Below, piece after piece: positions 1 to 5,831 of a stretch of DNA of 14,179 nt. The stretch is from Deferribacteraceae bacterium. Its GTDB lineage: Bacteria; Chrysiogenota; Deferribacteres; Deferribacterales; JAISNW01. Both the position numbers and the translations under genes were made by a program. How positions within the stretch are numbered: position 1 is the first letter of the stretch; each line of letters opens with the position of its first letter. The stretch covers positions 1 through 14,179 of the forward strand of contig JAITJJ010000028.1 in NCBI GenBank assembly GCA_031278965.1, read 5' to 3'. Below the pieces are notes generated by a model that was given only the letters and a program-made list of their open reading frames with translations, was not told where the DNA came from and searched no databases.

Positions 1-638
1 ATAAGGTTTCCCGCTTTTCTCCCCCTGTTGCGGGCTTCACATATAAGCCTCTTTCCGGCTTCCGTATTTTTTTTGACTCCCAGCCCTTTAAGATAAAATT
101 CCGCCATGATTGCCATAGACATCGGAATGCCTGTTTGGGCGGACATTTCGCAATAAGGAGCGGCGCTTTTATACTCTTTCTTAAAAGCGTAGTATTTGCA
201 AGCGTAATGAAGACCTGCAAAGCTGCCGAAATCGGCGGATTTAAGAAACCATTCAAGAGAACGTTCGGCATCGTAACGACCGCCGGTTAAAGCCCTGTCA
301 TAGATGTAGCCCAACAGATCCATAGCGCGCACAGATCCGCCGTCAGCCGCCTTTTTTAATAGGTTTGCTCCGCTGGCGAAGTGAACCGCATCCCACACAA
401 GAATATCTTTAAGCCCCAGTTCAAAAAGCTCCTCCGCCGATTCATCAGGCTTGAAATCTCTGTAGGACGGCATCTCGTTCTTTAAAATCTTTTTAAAATA
501 ATCTTCCAGCATATCTCTGCTCATTTTATCAGGCTGCAGGGCATCGTTTATATAAACCGGGTTGTAATCAGTGCCCCTGAAAAAGACAATAATAATCACA
601 AATGCCAGCAGAACAGCCATTAAAAGAATACGTCCCAC
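1..638 (-). CDS. Membrane-anchored Sel1-repeat protein (C-terminus beyond window edge)
   Basis: The reading frame is open from a GTG at 638 to the left edge (212 codons seen), so the C-terminus is missing. I chose GTG because GGGAAG lies a few bases upstream; an ATG at 620 in the same frame is the alternative, and the ATG at 640 is in another frame and stops at once. Residues 1-21 read as a short basic start followed by one hydrophobic helix (LLMAVLLAFVIIIVFF), without a clear cleavage site, so a membrane anchor facing the periplasm is likely. From about residue 95 the protein has Sel1-type helical repeats, with A/G-x-G spacing around 'KKAADGGSVRAMDLLGYIYD', 'EWFLKSADFGSFAGLHYACK' and 'EMSAQTGIPMSMAIMAEFYL'. 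Sel1 repeats bind proteins and often serve envelope or signalling roles. The specific partner cannot be told. It has its own promoter(s) just upstream. Confidence 0.8.
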   Translation of the reverse strand, partial: MGRILLMAVLLAFVIIIVFFRGTDYNPVYINDALQPDKMSRDMLEDYFKKILKNEMPSYRDFKPDESAEELFELGLKDILVWDAVHFASGANLLKKAADGGSVRAMDLLGYIYDRALTGGRYDAERSLEWFLKSADFGSFAGLHYACKYYAFKKEYKSAAPYCEMSAQTGIPMSMAIMAEFYLKGLGVKKNTEAGKRLICEARNRGRKAGNL

Positions 639-672
639 ATTTCTTCCCTGCTTAAATTAATGCATAATTCAA

Positions 673-701
673 ATTATACTTCAGTAAATTAAGGTAGTCA
701 A
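673..701 (-). promoter_or_regulatory. Sigma70-type promoter of the Sel1-repeat gene
   Basis: On the minus strand TTGACT (696-701) and a perfect TATAAT (673-678) are separated by exactly 17 bases. Transcription would start near 666, giving a leader of about 28 bases before the GTG at 638 that contains the ribosome binding site. This is the clearest promoter in the window. Confidence 0.75.
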
Positions 702-779
702 ATAAAAGAAAAAGTTGGGATTCCCCTCAGACAATTAATGCTGCCAACTAAAAACTTTACCTAACCGCTTGATGAAAAG

Positions 780-809
780 GTTATAGCATTATATTAGTTT
801 AACGGTCAA
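780..809 (-). promoter_or_regulatory. Possible second, upstream promoter of the Sel1-repeat gene
   Basis: On the minus strand TTGACC (804-809) and TATAAC (780-785), each 5/6 to consensus, lie 18 bases apart. It points the same way as the promoter at 673-701, about 107 bases upstream of it, and no gene starts between them. It could give a longer leader to the same gene or be fortuitous in AT-rich DNA. Confidence 0.4.
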
Positions 810-825
810 GTAAATAAAGTGTGAA

Positions 826-900
826 TTAATGAAAAAGAGATTCTTTTTCTGCAGCCGTAGAATACCATCTTACAAAAAAGAGGAGAATAAAACGTTTCAT
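826..900 (-). CDS. Possible 24-residue peptide or 5' remnant of an exported protein
   Basis: An ATG at 900 is preceded by AAGGGTGG at good ribosome-binding distance, and starts 27 bases after the stop of the 928-1761 gene on the same strand. It encodes MKRFILLFFVRW followed by a polar tail ending SLFH and a TAA at 826. The start resembles a signal peptide, but the frame ends before a mature protein. The 3' end is a short AT-rich inverted repeat (831-849, 8-bp arms, 3-base loop). It may be a true small membrane peptide, the broken start of a lost exported protein, or chance. I see no family. Confidence 0.25.
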   Translation of the reverse strand: MKRFILLFFVRWYSTAAEKESLFH

Positions 901-927
901 CTGCCACCCTTCTGCATATCGCAAAAC

Positions 928-1761
928 TTAATCATCACCCAATTCCTCTATATATCTTACAAAACCTTCTATATAAGCTGAGGGGATATTCAGGTTCATC
1001 CTTTTGTAGTAATTGCCCGTAAACTTAACAATTAGACCGGTCGCAATAAACTCTTTTATATATGAGATATTGTCCGTTTCCAAAATAAAAGCTTCCGTAG
1101 CGATTTTATCCCTAGAAAAATCATATTCATACTGCTTTCCCAAATATACTCTGCTCACCCTCCACTCATTGCCGAGTTGATCCTCGGCGGAATAAAAACC
1201 TCCGGGGTTTGAAAGGGTGAGCTGCGTATATATTTGCAACAGTTCTATCTTTTCGTCAAAATTTATATAATATCTAAGCAACATATACGAATCGGAGTGT
1301 ATGCCGTAGTTCATATTGGAGAGGCTTATCATCCCTCCGGAACACATGACGCTGTTATGAATCGTTCCGAGTTTGCGGCAATGGGCGGCTTCATAGGACG
1401 CTTTTGCATCGTTTAGGTGATTGAGTTCATCAATTTCAGACAGGATGCTCTGTCTTGAAACAGACGCTTTAATAGTTACAATAAAGAGGCTCCCGTCTTT
1501 GCCGGAGGAGATGACGGTATAATTATCAATATAGCCTTGGGTGTTGGTGTAAATCTTATCTTTTATCATATCCCCGTTTTCCACAAGGATATCCGCTGCC
1601 ACCATAACTCCGAGTTTCTGCTCAATAGCGTTGATAAAAGCATTCCTTTTGGCTTCGTCCGGGGTGTTTCCTATTCCGGTGACTATAACTGAATCATCGG
1701 CAAAGGAGGCGGTAAAATAGATAAAAGAGAATACGAAAATCGATAAAAATGTTTTTTTCAT
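928..1761 (-). CDS. Exported protein with LPP20/FlgT-N-like domain
   Basis: Residues 1-21 form a Sec signal peptide (MKKTFLSIF... ending SFA before DDS), so the 277-residue product should be periplasmic or outer-membrane associated. Residues about 25-108 follow the pattern seen in LPP20 / FlgT N-terminal-type domains: a V-x-G-x-G strand, then TPDEAKRNAFINAIEQKLG, a helix rich in Ala and Asn, and later strands (YTVISSGKD, LFIVTIKASVS). The remaining 170 residues have no family I recognise; they carry two cysteines (128, 140) that could form a disulfide. The ATG at 1761 has no good ribosome binding site. The only promoter-like match upstream (TTGCTT 1791-1796, TATTCT 1768-1773) would make a nearly leaderless message. 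A decayed transposase patch lies upstream, so the native promoter may have been altered. Function unknown; an envelope or flagellar accessory role is only a guess. Confidence 0.7.
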   Translation of the reverse strand: MKKTFLSIFVFSFIYFTASFADDSVIVTGIGNTPDEAKRNAFINAIEQKLGVMVAADILVENGDMIKDKIYTNTQGYIDNYTVISSGKDGSLFIVTIKASVSRQSILSEIDELNHLNDAKASYEAAHCRKLGTIHNSVMCSGGMISLSNMNYGIHSDSYMLLRYYINFDEKIELLQIYTQLTLSNPGGFYSAEDQLGNEWRVSRVYLGKQYEYDFSRDKIATEAFILETDNISYIKEFIATGLIVKFTGNYYKRMNLNIPSAYIEGFVRYIEELGDD

Positions 1762-1968
1762 TCGGTCAGAATATCAACTTAACCACATAAAAGCAAGGGA
1801 GAAATTTTTAGGTATTGGGCTATACCCCAGAGATCGTGATCGTCCGTTGAAGTTAAAGTTATTTTCACTAGCAGAGTGGCGAGAGATAAAGCGCACAAGC
1901 GGATAAAGTAGTGTTTGTTCGGTGGTATATTTTTTAGAAGAAAAAAGAGAAAAAGAAAGGTATGCGAT

Positions 1969-2042
1969 AACACAAGCGGGAACTCAGTCAAGGTTTGCGG
2001 AGCAGCCCGAAGGGCTTGACCTTGACAGAGAGAGCTTGTGTT
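1969..2042. repeat. Large nested inverted repeat (hairpin) at the transposase edge
   Basis: Outer arms AACACAAGC (1969-1977) and GCTTGTGTT (2034-2042) are perfect 9-bp complements. Inside them CTC/GAG (1983-1985 with 2028-2030), GTCAAGG/CCTTGAC (1987-1993 with 2020-2026) and AGCCC/GGGCT (2004-2008 with 2012-2016, GAA loop) also pair. This gives about 24 pairs in 74 bases. No T-tract follows on either strand, so it is not a standard terminator. It touches the first codons of the broken transposase frame. It could be the folded end of a mobile element, a REP/MITE-like repeat, or a structured RNA. Confidence 0.6.
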
Positions 2043-2658
2043 GCCACCCAAAACTTTTGCTTATGAATTAAGTTTACGCAATTCTGTCAGTTTTGTAAAG
2101 CAGCTTGTTCAACATCTGATAGCTAACGGGGCGGATTTGAGCAATACTGTGCTCCGGACGGATAACGGCAGCGAATTCACAGGTTCTTGGAATGCCAAAA
2201 AGGATAGCGCATTTACCGAAAAAGTTGAAAGCTGTTCAATGATACATAAGACAATTCCGCCTAAAGCCCACACTTGGCAAGCGGACGCAGAAACCTCCCA
2301 TAGCCTGATAGAATATGAATTCTATACGATAGAAGCCTTTAACAGCACTCCTCATCTGCAACAAAAGATGGCTGTCTATCTCCTATGGTTCAACTTCCTA
2401 AGAAAAAACAGTTACAAAGAAAACCAAACCCCGCTACAAATAGGGCTTGCTAAGGTTTCAGAGCTAAATAACAAAATCTCCAATTTTAAGTCGGAGATCC
2501 TCGATCACTGTTATGGGATTCTAGGTTATAAAACATTGTCGGCACAGTTGTTTGAATCCTGTGATCTATCAAATTTCTCGAAAACTCAGTCAAATTTTCT
2601 CAGTTCACTGAAAATAGCGGGGGATATATATAAAGCATCCTTTTCATTTTTAATATAA
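2038..2658 (+). pseudogene. 5'-truncated DDE transposase (rve / IS481-IS3-like)
   Basis: The frame begins at a GTG inside the hairpin arm and has no ribosome binding site, so it is a remnant rather than a working gene. From FAYELSLRNSVSFV onward it reads as the integrase core of an rve-type transposase: TDNGSEF (Asp at residue 42) and the IPPKAHTWQADAETSHSLIEYEFY region (Glu at residue 85) are the second and third catalytic acidic residues. The helix-turn-helix N-terminus and the first catalytic Asp, which should lie just upstream of FAYEL, are missing. Recognisable family sequence runs to about 'NQTPLQIG...ILDHCYG' (near 2520). After that the frame just runs on and overlaps the 3' end of the convergent Crp-like gene by 73 bases. 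I see no terminal inverted repeats that would define a complete insertion sequence. Confidence 0.75.
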
Positions 2659-3320
2659 CCTTTTTTTATCCATTTTGACATAAGCCGTTCAATAGTTTTG
2701 GGGGTTGTATACATAACATATGACAACTCAAGATAGGATAACTTAATCGGGATCTTTACAAATCTGTCTGCCTCTGCAGGGGCGCTTATTAAATCAGCAC
2801 TGCAGAAAGAATCTATAAGAGATCTGAATAGAAAAAATAACCGCTTTTCTGCATCACAGGTGAACATACAGGTAAAGGCATCATAATCTGAAGCGATGCA
2901 CTGCATACAATATGAAGTTATCAAATTTTCAATATTTTTAGAACAACAGCGATCGAACTCATCTCTGGAAAGATAGAGTATTTCCGACTTCCTCAAGGCA
3001 AAAAGAACCTCGGAAGAATTGTCAATTCCCATATAAGACGCATAATTTACCATCCTGTCAGGGAGCACAATACTGATTGCAAGAGGTTTGTTTTCGTCAT
3101 ATGTTTCATACGCCTGCGCCATAAGACCTGACTTTAGATAAATCAAGTCATTCAAGGAACAAGGGGGAGCGTTTTCAAAATCCATTACTGTCCGCAAAGT
3201 TCCGGCTATAACGGAATTTCTCTCCAAATGCACCATATGTCCATGTGCGACAAACAGATTTTTCAGCGCTTGAGGAACCTTGGGTATTACCCATGGATTT
3301 GCCTTATAATACTTCCCCAT
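2586..3320 (-). CDS. Cysteine-rich Crp/Fnr-family transcription regulator
   Basis: The layout is that of the Crp/Fnr family: an N-terminal cyclic-nucleotide-binding-like sensor fold (about residues 10-125), a dimerisation helix, and a C-terminal winged helix-turn-helix around residues 194-224 (LSYLELSYVMYTTPKTIERL, then a basic helix). I prefer the ATG at 3320 (244 residues); the ATG at 3356 would add a hydrophobic MIFFLQVLLLYL that does not suit a cytoplasmic sensor. Neither start has a strong ribosome binding site. Eight cysteines occur, at 54, 125, 126, 138, 141, 151, 155 and 173, six of them clustered at 125-155 in or near the dimerisation helix. This differs from the N-terminal cluster of FNR. 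The gene is divergent from the flavoprotein/cytochrome pair, which makes it the likely regulator of that pair. The ligand is unknown; a redox, metal or heme signal is an inference from the cysteines and the neighbours. Confidence 0.8.
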   Translation of the reverse strand: MGKYYKANPWVIPKVPQALKNLFVAHGHMVHLERNSVIAGTLRTVMDFENAPPCSLNDLIYLKSGLMAQAYETYDENKPLAISIVLPDRMVNYASYMGIDNSSEVLFALRKSEILYLSRDEFDRCCSKNIENLITSYCMQCIASDYDAFTCMFTCDAEKRLFFLFRSLIDSFCSADLISAPAEADRFVKIPIKLSYLELSYVMYTTPKTIERLMSKWIKKGYIKNEKDALYISPAIFSELRKFD

Positions 3321-3356
3321 AAGATATAATAATAGTACCTGCAAAAAAAATATCAT

Positions 3357-3372
3357 ACCGACATATGTCCGT
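3357..3372. promoter_or_regulatory. Candidate operator for the Crp-like regulator
   Basis: ACCGACATATGTCCGT is a 16-bp palindrome with one mismatched pair and a perfect 10-bp core, GACATATGTC (3360-3369). It lies between the divergent Crp-like and flavoprotein genes, centred about 42 bases upstream of the predicted plus-strand transcription start. That is the usual class II activator position. It does not match the FNR (TTGAT-N4-ATCAA) or CRP consensus. Binding by the neighbouring regulator is inferred. Confidence 0.45.
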
Positions 3373-3400
3373 TTACTGCTGGAAATTATGTCGCTATTTT
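3372..3400 (+). promoter_or_regulatory. Predicted promoter of the flavoprotein-cytochrome pair
   Basis: TTTACT (3372-3377) and TATTTT (3395-3400) are separated by 17 bases, placing the start near 3407, just upstream of a strong AGGAGG site (3418-3423) and the ATG at 3429. The -35 is a poor match, as expected for an activator-dependent promoter, and it abuts the palindrome at 3357-3372. Confidence 0.45.
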
Positions 3401-3428
3401 TACAACATAATATTGGTAGGAGGAAAAA

Positions 3429-4970
3429 ATGTATACCAAGAACTTAATTGTCGCTGCCTGTTGTTTCGTTTTTTTTGCATTGAACAGTTTTGCCGCGAAA
3501 GTTTACAACACCGATCTCGTGGTGGTAGGTTCGGGTGTTGCAGGAATCACAGCAGCTACCTATGCCGCCGAAAACGGGATAAAGGTGGTATTACTTGAAA
3601 AAACAGCCGTAATAGGCGGACAGCTTTTTCTCATTGAAGGTACTTTTGCTGTGGAATCGCCCATACAGTTTGCTGATATGGTGGGGCTTACAAAACAAAA
3701 AGCCTTTAAGCAGACGATGGACTATGCGGCTTGGAAAACGGATGCATCCCTTGTCAAGCGTATAATTGACAACTCGGCAGAAACCATTGTATGGCTTCAA
3801 AAAAAAGGAGTTGAGATGGGAGCTTTGATAACTGATACTCCAGACGGTAACAGGACATACCACACATATAAGTCAGGCAACCCCGGCAAGCAGTTTGTAG
3901 ACAGTATGCTAAAGGTACTTAAGGCTAATAAAACCATTATTCTCACCGAAACAAAAGGTGAACAGTTCATCGTTAACCCTAAGGGCGAGGTAACCGGCAT
4001 AAAAGCCAGAGATACGGCAAATGATGAAGATATTGTAGTAAATGCCAAAGCGGTAGTTATGGCAACAGGTTCATATGCCCAAAACCGTGAAATCCTTCTG
4101 AAGTATAACCCGTATTATCCTGCCGATATCCATGCAAATGGCTTGAAGACCAATTTTGGAGACGGAATCGTCATGGGGCTGGCAATAGGCGCTGATGTTG
4201 CGAATATGACCACAATCCTGTCTGAAGGCGCAGTGCCTACGAATACTGATTATGACGAACTTTACACTGACAGAAAGATGCTTCAGGCTTACATGGTACT
4301 GAAGACAAAATCGCTTTGGGTCAATAAATTCGGCAATCGGTTTATGAACGAAGATCTGTCAGGCGACTTCACCGTGGTGCAAAACGCCCTTGTGACTAAC
4401 GGACATTCCCAGATAGTCGTTATGGACGCATACTACAGAGACGATCTAATGAAAATTACTGGCGCCCATACAAACTATTTTACACTGTTTGGCAGAGGAG
4501 AAAAGATTGATCTCTTTGACGAAATTCTTGCCGACGGCATAAAAAGAGGCTATGCATGGAAAGCCAATACTATTGAGGATCTTGCAAAACAGATGAAAAT
4601 CAATCCGGCCACGCTGAAAGCCTCTGTGGAAAGATACAATCAACTGGCCAACACAGGAGAGGACTCGGATTTTGGCAAAGATTCTTATCTGATGCGCCCG
4701 CTTGTTAAAGCTCCGTTTTATGCATTTAGGGGAGAGAACACTATATGCGACACGGCCGGAGGCTTAAAAATAAACCGAAACGCACAGGTTTTGCATACAG
4801 AGGGTTATCCGATAAAAGGGCTTTACGCCGCCGGCGCTGTTTCGGGAGGAATGTACGGTGAAAATTATCCGTATATTATGCCCGGCTTTGCAAGCGCCAG
4901 CGCTATTAACGCCGGAAGATTTGCGGTAGAACATTTTGCCGAAACCTTTTTAAACAAAAAGATAAAATAA
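3429..4970 (+). CDS. Exported FAD-dependent reductase, flavocytochrome c flavoprotein subunit (fumarate reductase-like)
   Basis: The product has 513 residues and a Sec signal peptide (1-22, ending NSFA). A Rossmann FAD-binding motif (VVVGSGVAGITAA, 31-43; Glu57 closes the fold) and a late GGLKIN...GLYAAGAVSGG segment (444-474) place it in the FAD_binding_2 family of fumarate/urocanate/ketosteroid reductases. It should accept electrons from the cytochrome encoded next and reduce an organic acceptor in the periplasm. The usual fumarate reductase residues seem absent by eye alignment. The HPT motif region reads LSEGAVPT (264-271), the catalytic-arginine region after RFMNE reads DLSGDF, the HTMGG region reads CDTAGG (440-445), and the C-terminal arginine region reads ENYPYIMPG (478-486). 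The YP-x-PG ending recalls ketosteroid dehydrogenase-like members. The true substrate is therefore unlikely to be fumarate. The start is firm: AGGAGG lies 5 bases before the ATG. Confidence 0.85.
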   Translation: MYTKNLIVAACCFVFFALNSFAAKVYNTDLVVVGSGVAGITAATYAAENGIKVVLLEKTAVIGGQLFLIEGTFAVESPIQFADMVGLTKQKAFKQTMDYAAWKTDASLVKRIIDNSAETIVWLQKKGVEMGALITDTPDGNRTYHTYKSGNPGKQFVDSMLKVLKANKTIILTETKGEQFIVNPKGEVTGIKARDTANDEDIVVNAKAVVMATGSYAQNREILLKYNPYYPADIHANGLKTNFGDGIVMGLAIGADVANMTTILSEGAVPTNTDYDELYTDRKMLQAYMVLKTKSLWVNKFGNRFMNEDLSGDFTVVQNALVTNGHSQIVVMDAYYRDDLMKITGAHTNYFTLFGRGEKIDLFDEILADGIKRGYAWKANTIEDLAKQMKINPATLKASVERYNQLANTGEDSDFGKDSYLMRPLVKAPFYAFRGENTICDTAGGLKINRNAQVLHTEGYPIKGLYAAGAVSGGMYGENYPYIMPGFASASAINAGRFAVEHFAETFLNKKIK

Positions 4971-4984
4971 ATCCCAGTCTTGTT

Positions 4985-5005
4985 CCCGCGGAGCATATCC
5001 GCGGG
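4985..5005. other. Strong GC-rich hairpin between flavoprotein and cytochrome genes
   Basis: CCCGCGGA (4985-4992) and TCCGCGGG (4998-5005) form a perfect 8-bp stem with a 5-base loop, starting 15 bases after the flavoprotein stop. The sequence after it (GCGTTATAAATC) lacks a T-run, so it is not a typical intrinsic terminator. It could shield the 3' end of the flavoprotein message or partly attenuate transcription into the cytochrome gene. Confidence 0.5.
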
Positions 5006-5112
5006 GCGTTATAAATCTGTTTGTCCGTTTTCTGTCGGCGGACACCTTAAGTTTGAACAATTTATACGGAATATCCTCTTAGGATATCTGTTAGCCGTAA
5101 AGGGTGAAATGA

Positions 5113-5484
5113 ATGAGAACAGTAAGCGTTTTTTTATTAACTTGGCTGGTTGTTGTTTTTGGCTCTGCAATAATATATGCACAAAAGAAAACGAACGAGA
5201 TAAATACTCCCCACCTTGAAAGCGGACTTGGCTGTAAAGAGTGCCACAATGTGGATGTGCCTGATAAGCGGGCGCCGCAGGCACCCTGCATAGAATGCCA
5301 TTCAGACAAGTCAGACTCGGCCTCACTGTCGTTAAAAGACAGCAAGGGCAATAATTATAATGTAAGTATCCACGCTTCGCATTCGGGGCAAATACGTTGC
5401 ACCCTTTGTCATAAAATACACGGCGAGTCTGTATTGTATTGCAATCAAGAGTGCCATCACACTTTTGTGCTGAGTGTGCCATAA
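5113..5484 (+). CDS. Exported tetraheme cytochrome c (flavocytochrome c heme subunit type)
   Basis: The protein has 123 residues with a signal peptide (about 1-23, ending IIYA), so it is matured in the periplasm. Four heme-binding sites are visible: CKECH (41-45), CIECH (59-63), CTLCH (96-100) and CNQECH (110-115). Extra histidines (34, 87, 90, 103, 116) can serve as distal ligands, as in bis-His tetraheme domains. Spacing and size match the heme domain of Shewanella-type flavocytochrome c3 and small tetraheme cytochromes; here it is a separate gene rather than fused. It most likely passes electrons from the membrane quinol pool to the flavoprotein encoded just upstream. The fourth site has three residues between the cysteines (CX3CH), which is uncommon. 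The ATG at 5113 is preceded by AGGGTG at 5101-5106; an ATG at 5109 belongs to another frame. Confidence 0.88.
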   Translation: MRTVSVFLLTWLVVVFGSAIIYAQKKTNEINTPHLESGLGCKECHNVDVPDKRAPQAPCIECHSDKSDSASLSLKDSKGNNYNVSIHASHSGQIRCTLCHKIHGESVLYCNQECHHTFVLSVP

Positions 5485-5831
5485 GCAGAACAGAACCACA
5501 TGCGACACTCTTGCGAGAACCCGCAAAAACAGGCTGTAATTAGTATCTCCCAAGAGTGTTGCTCAGTTTGCTCCCCGTAACCGATATTTCTTAAAAAACG
5601 CTGTAATCTTCCGTATCAGAGACTTCCGCGACGGGTTCCTTTGAATTAATCAGTGCTTCCCAACTGTGAGTTAGTGAAAAATTGATGGGATAAGATATTC
5701 TTTTTCCGCAACAGACTATCTTTATTTATCTTTTATTTGTCTTGTATTTAGCTTATAATTTTTTATTATAATGCCGATAGAGATTTTAAGGGTTATGCTT
5801 ATTAAAGAAGTGCCAGCGGGATAATGGGCTG
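5485..5831. other. Gap without a recognisable gene; one separated inverted repeat
   Basis: I find no gene or known RNA here. ACACTCTTG (5505-5513) and CAAGAGTGT (5551-5559) are perfect 9-bp complements 37 bases apart. Between and overlapping them, TTGCG/CGCAA can form a competing small hairpin. The repeat lies just after the cytochrome stop and could end or stabilise that message, but no T-run follows. The right half (5700-5775) is very AT-rich and promoter-like. Confidence 0.4.
5731..5772 (+). promoter_or_regulatory. AT-rich promoter region of the TPR/signalling operon
   Basis: Two perfect TATAAT hexamers occur at 5754-5759 and 5767-5772. The first has only a weak -35 match (TTTTAT, 5731-5736) at 17 bases. 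The leader to the ATG at 5832 would be about 50-65 bases. The exact start is uncertain because the stretch is nearly all A and T. Confidence 0.35.

Noticed and set aside
831..849. Terminator after the 928-1761 gene
   Set aside because: The inverted repeat is almost all A and T with a 3-base loop and no following T-run, so it is a poor terminator.
1987..2008. SRP RNA-like motif (GTCAAGG...GGAGCAGCC)
   Set aside because: It resembles part of the SRP RNA core, but the GGAAG tetraloop segment is absent and the GTCAAGG block pairs instead with CCTTGAC in the nested hairpin.
1969..2042. Integron attC site
   Set aside because: The long hairpin with AAC/GTT at its ends resembles an attC, but the flanking bases do not fit the RYYYAAC and GTTRRRY core sites and no cassette array is present.
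1779..2051. 90-residue minus-strand frame across the hairpin
   Set aside because: It starts at a TTG inside the hairpin, has no ribosome binding site, and reads the complement of the hairpin and AT-rich spacer; I see no domain.
3321..3356. Longer start for the Crp-like regulator
   Set aside because: It would add a hydrophobic 12-residue leader and has no ribosome binding site; the sensor fold begins after the ATG at 3320. It cannot be fully excluded.
4980..5219. 79-residue plus-strand frame before the cytochrome gene
   Set aside because: It runs through the hairpin and into the cytochrome gene in another frame and has no family features, whereas the cytochrome frame carries a signal peptide and four heme sites.
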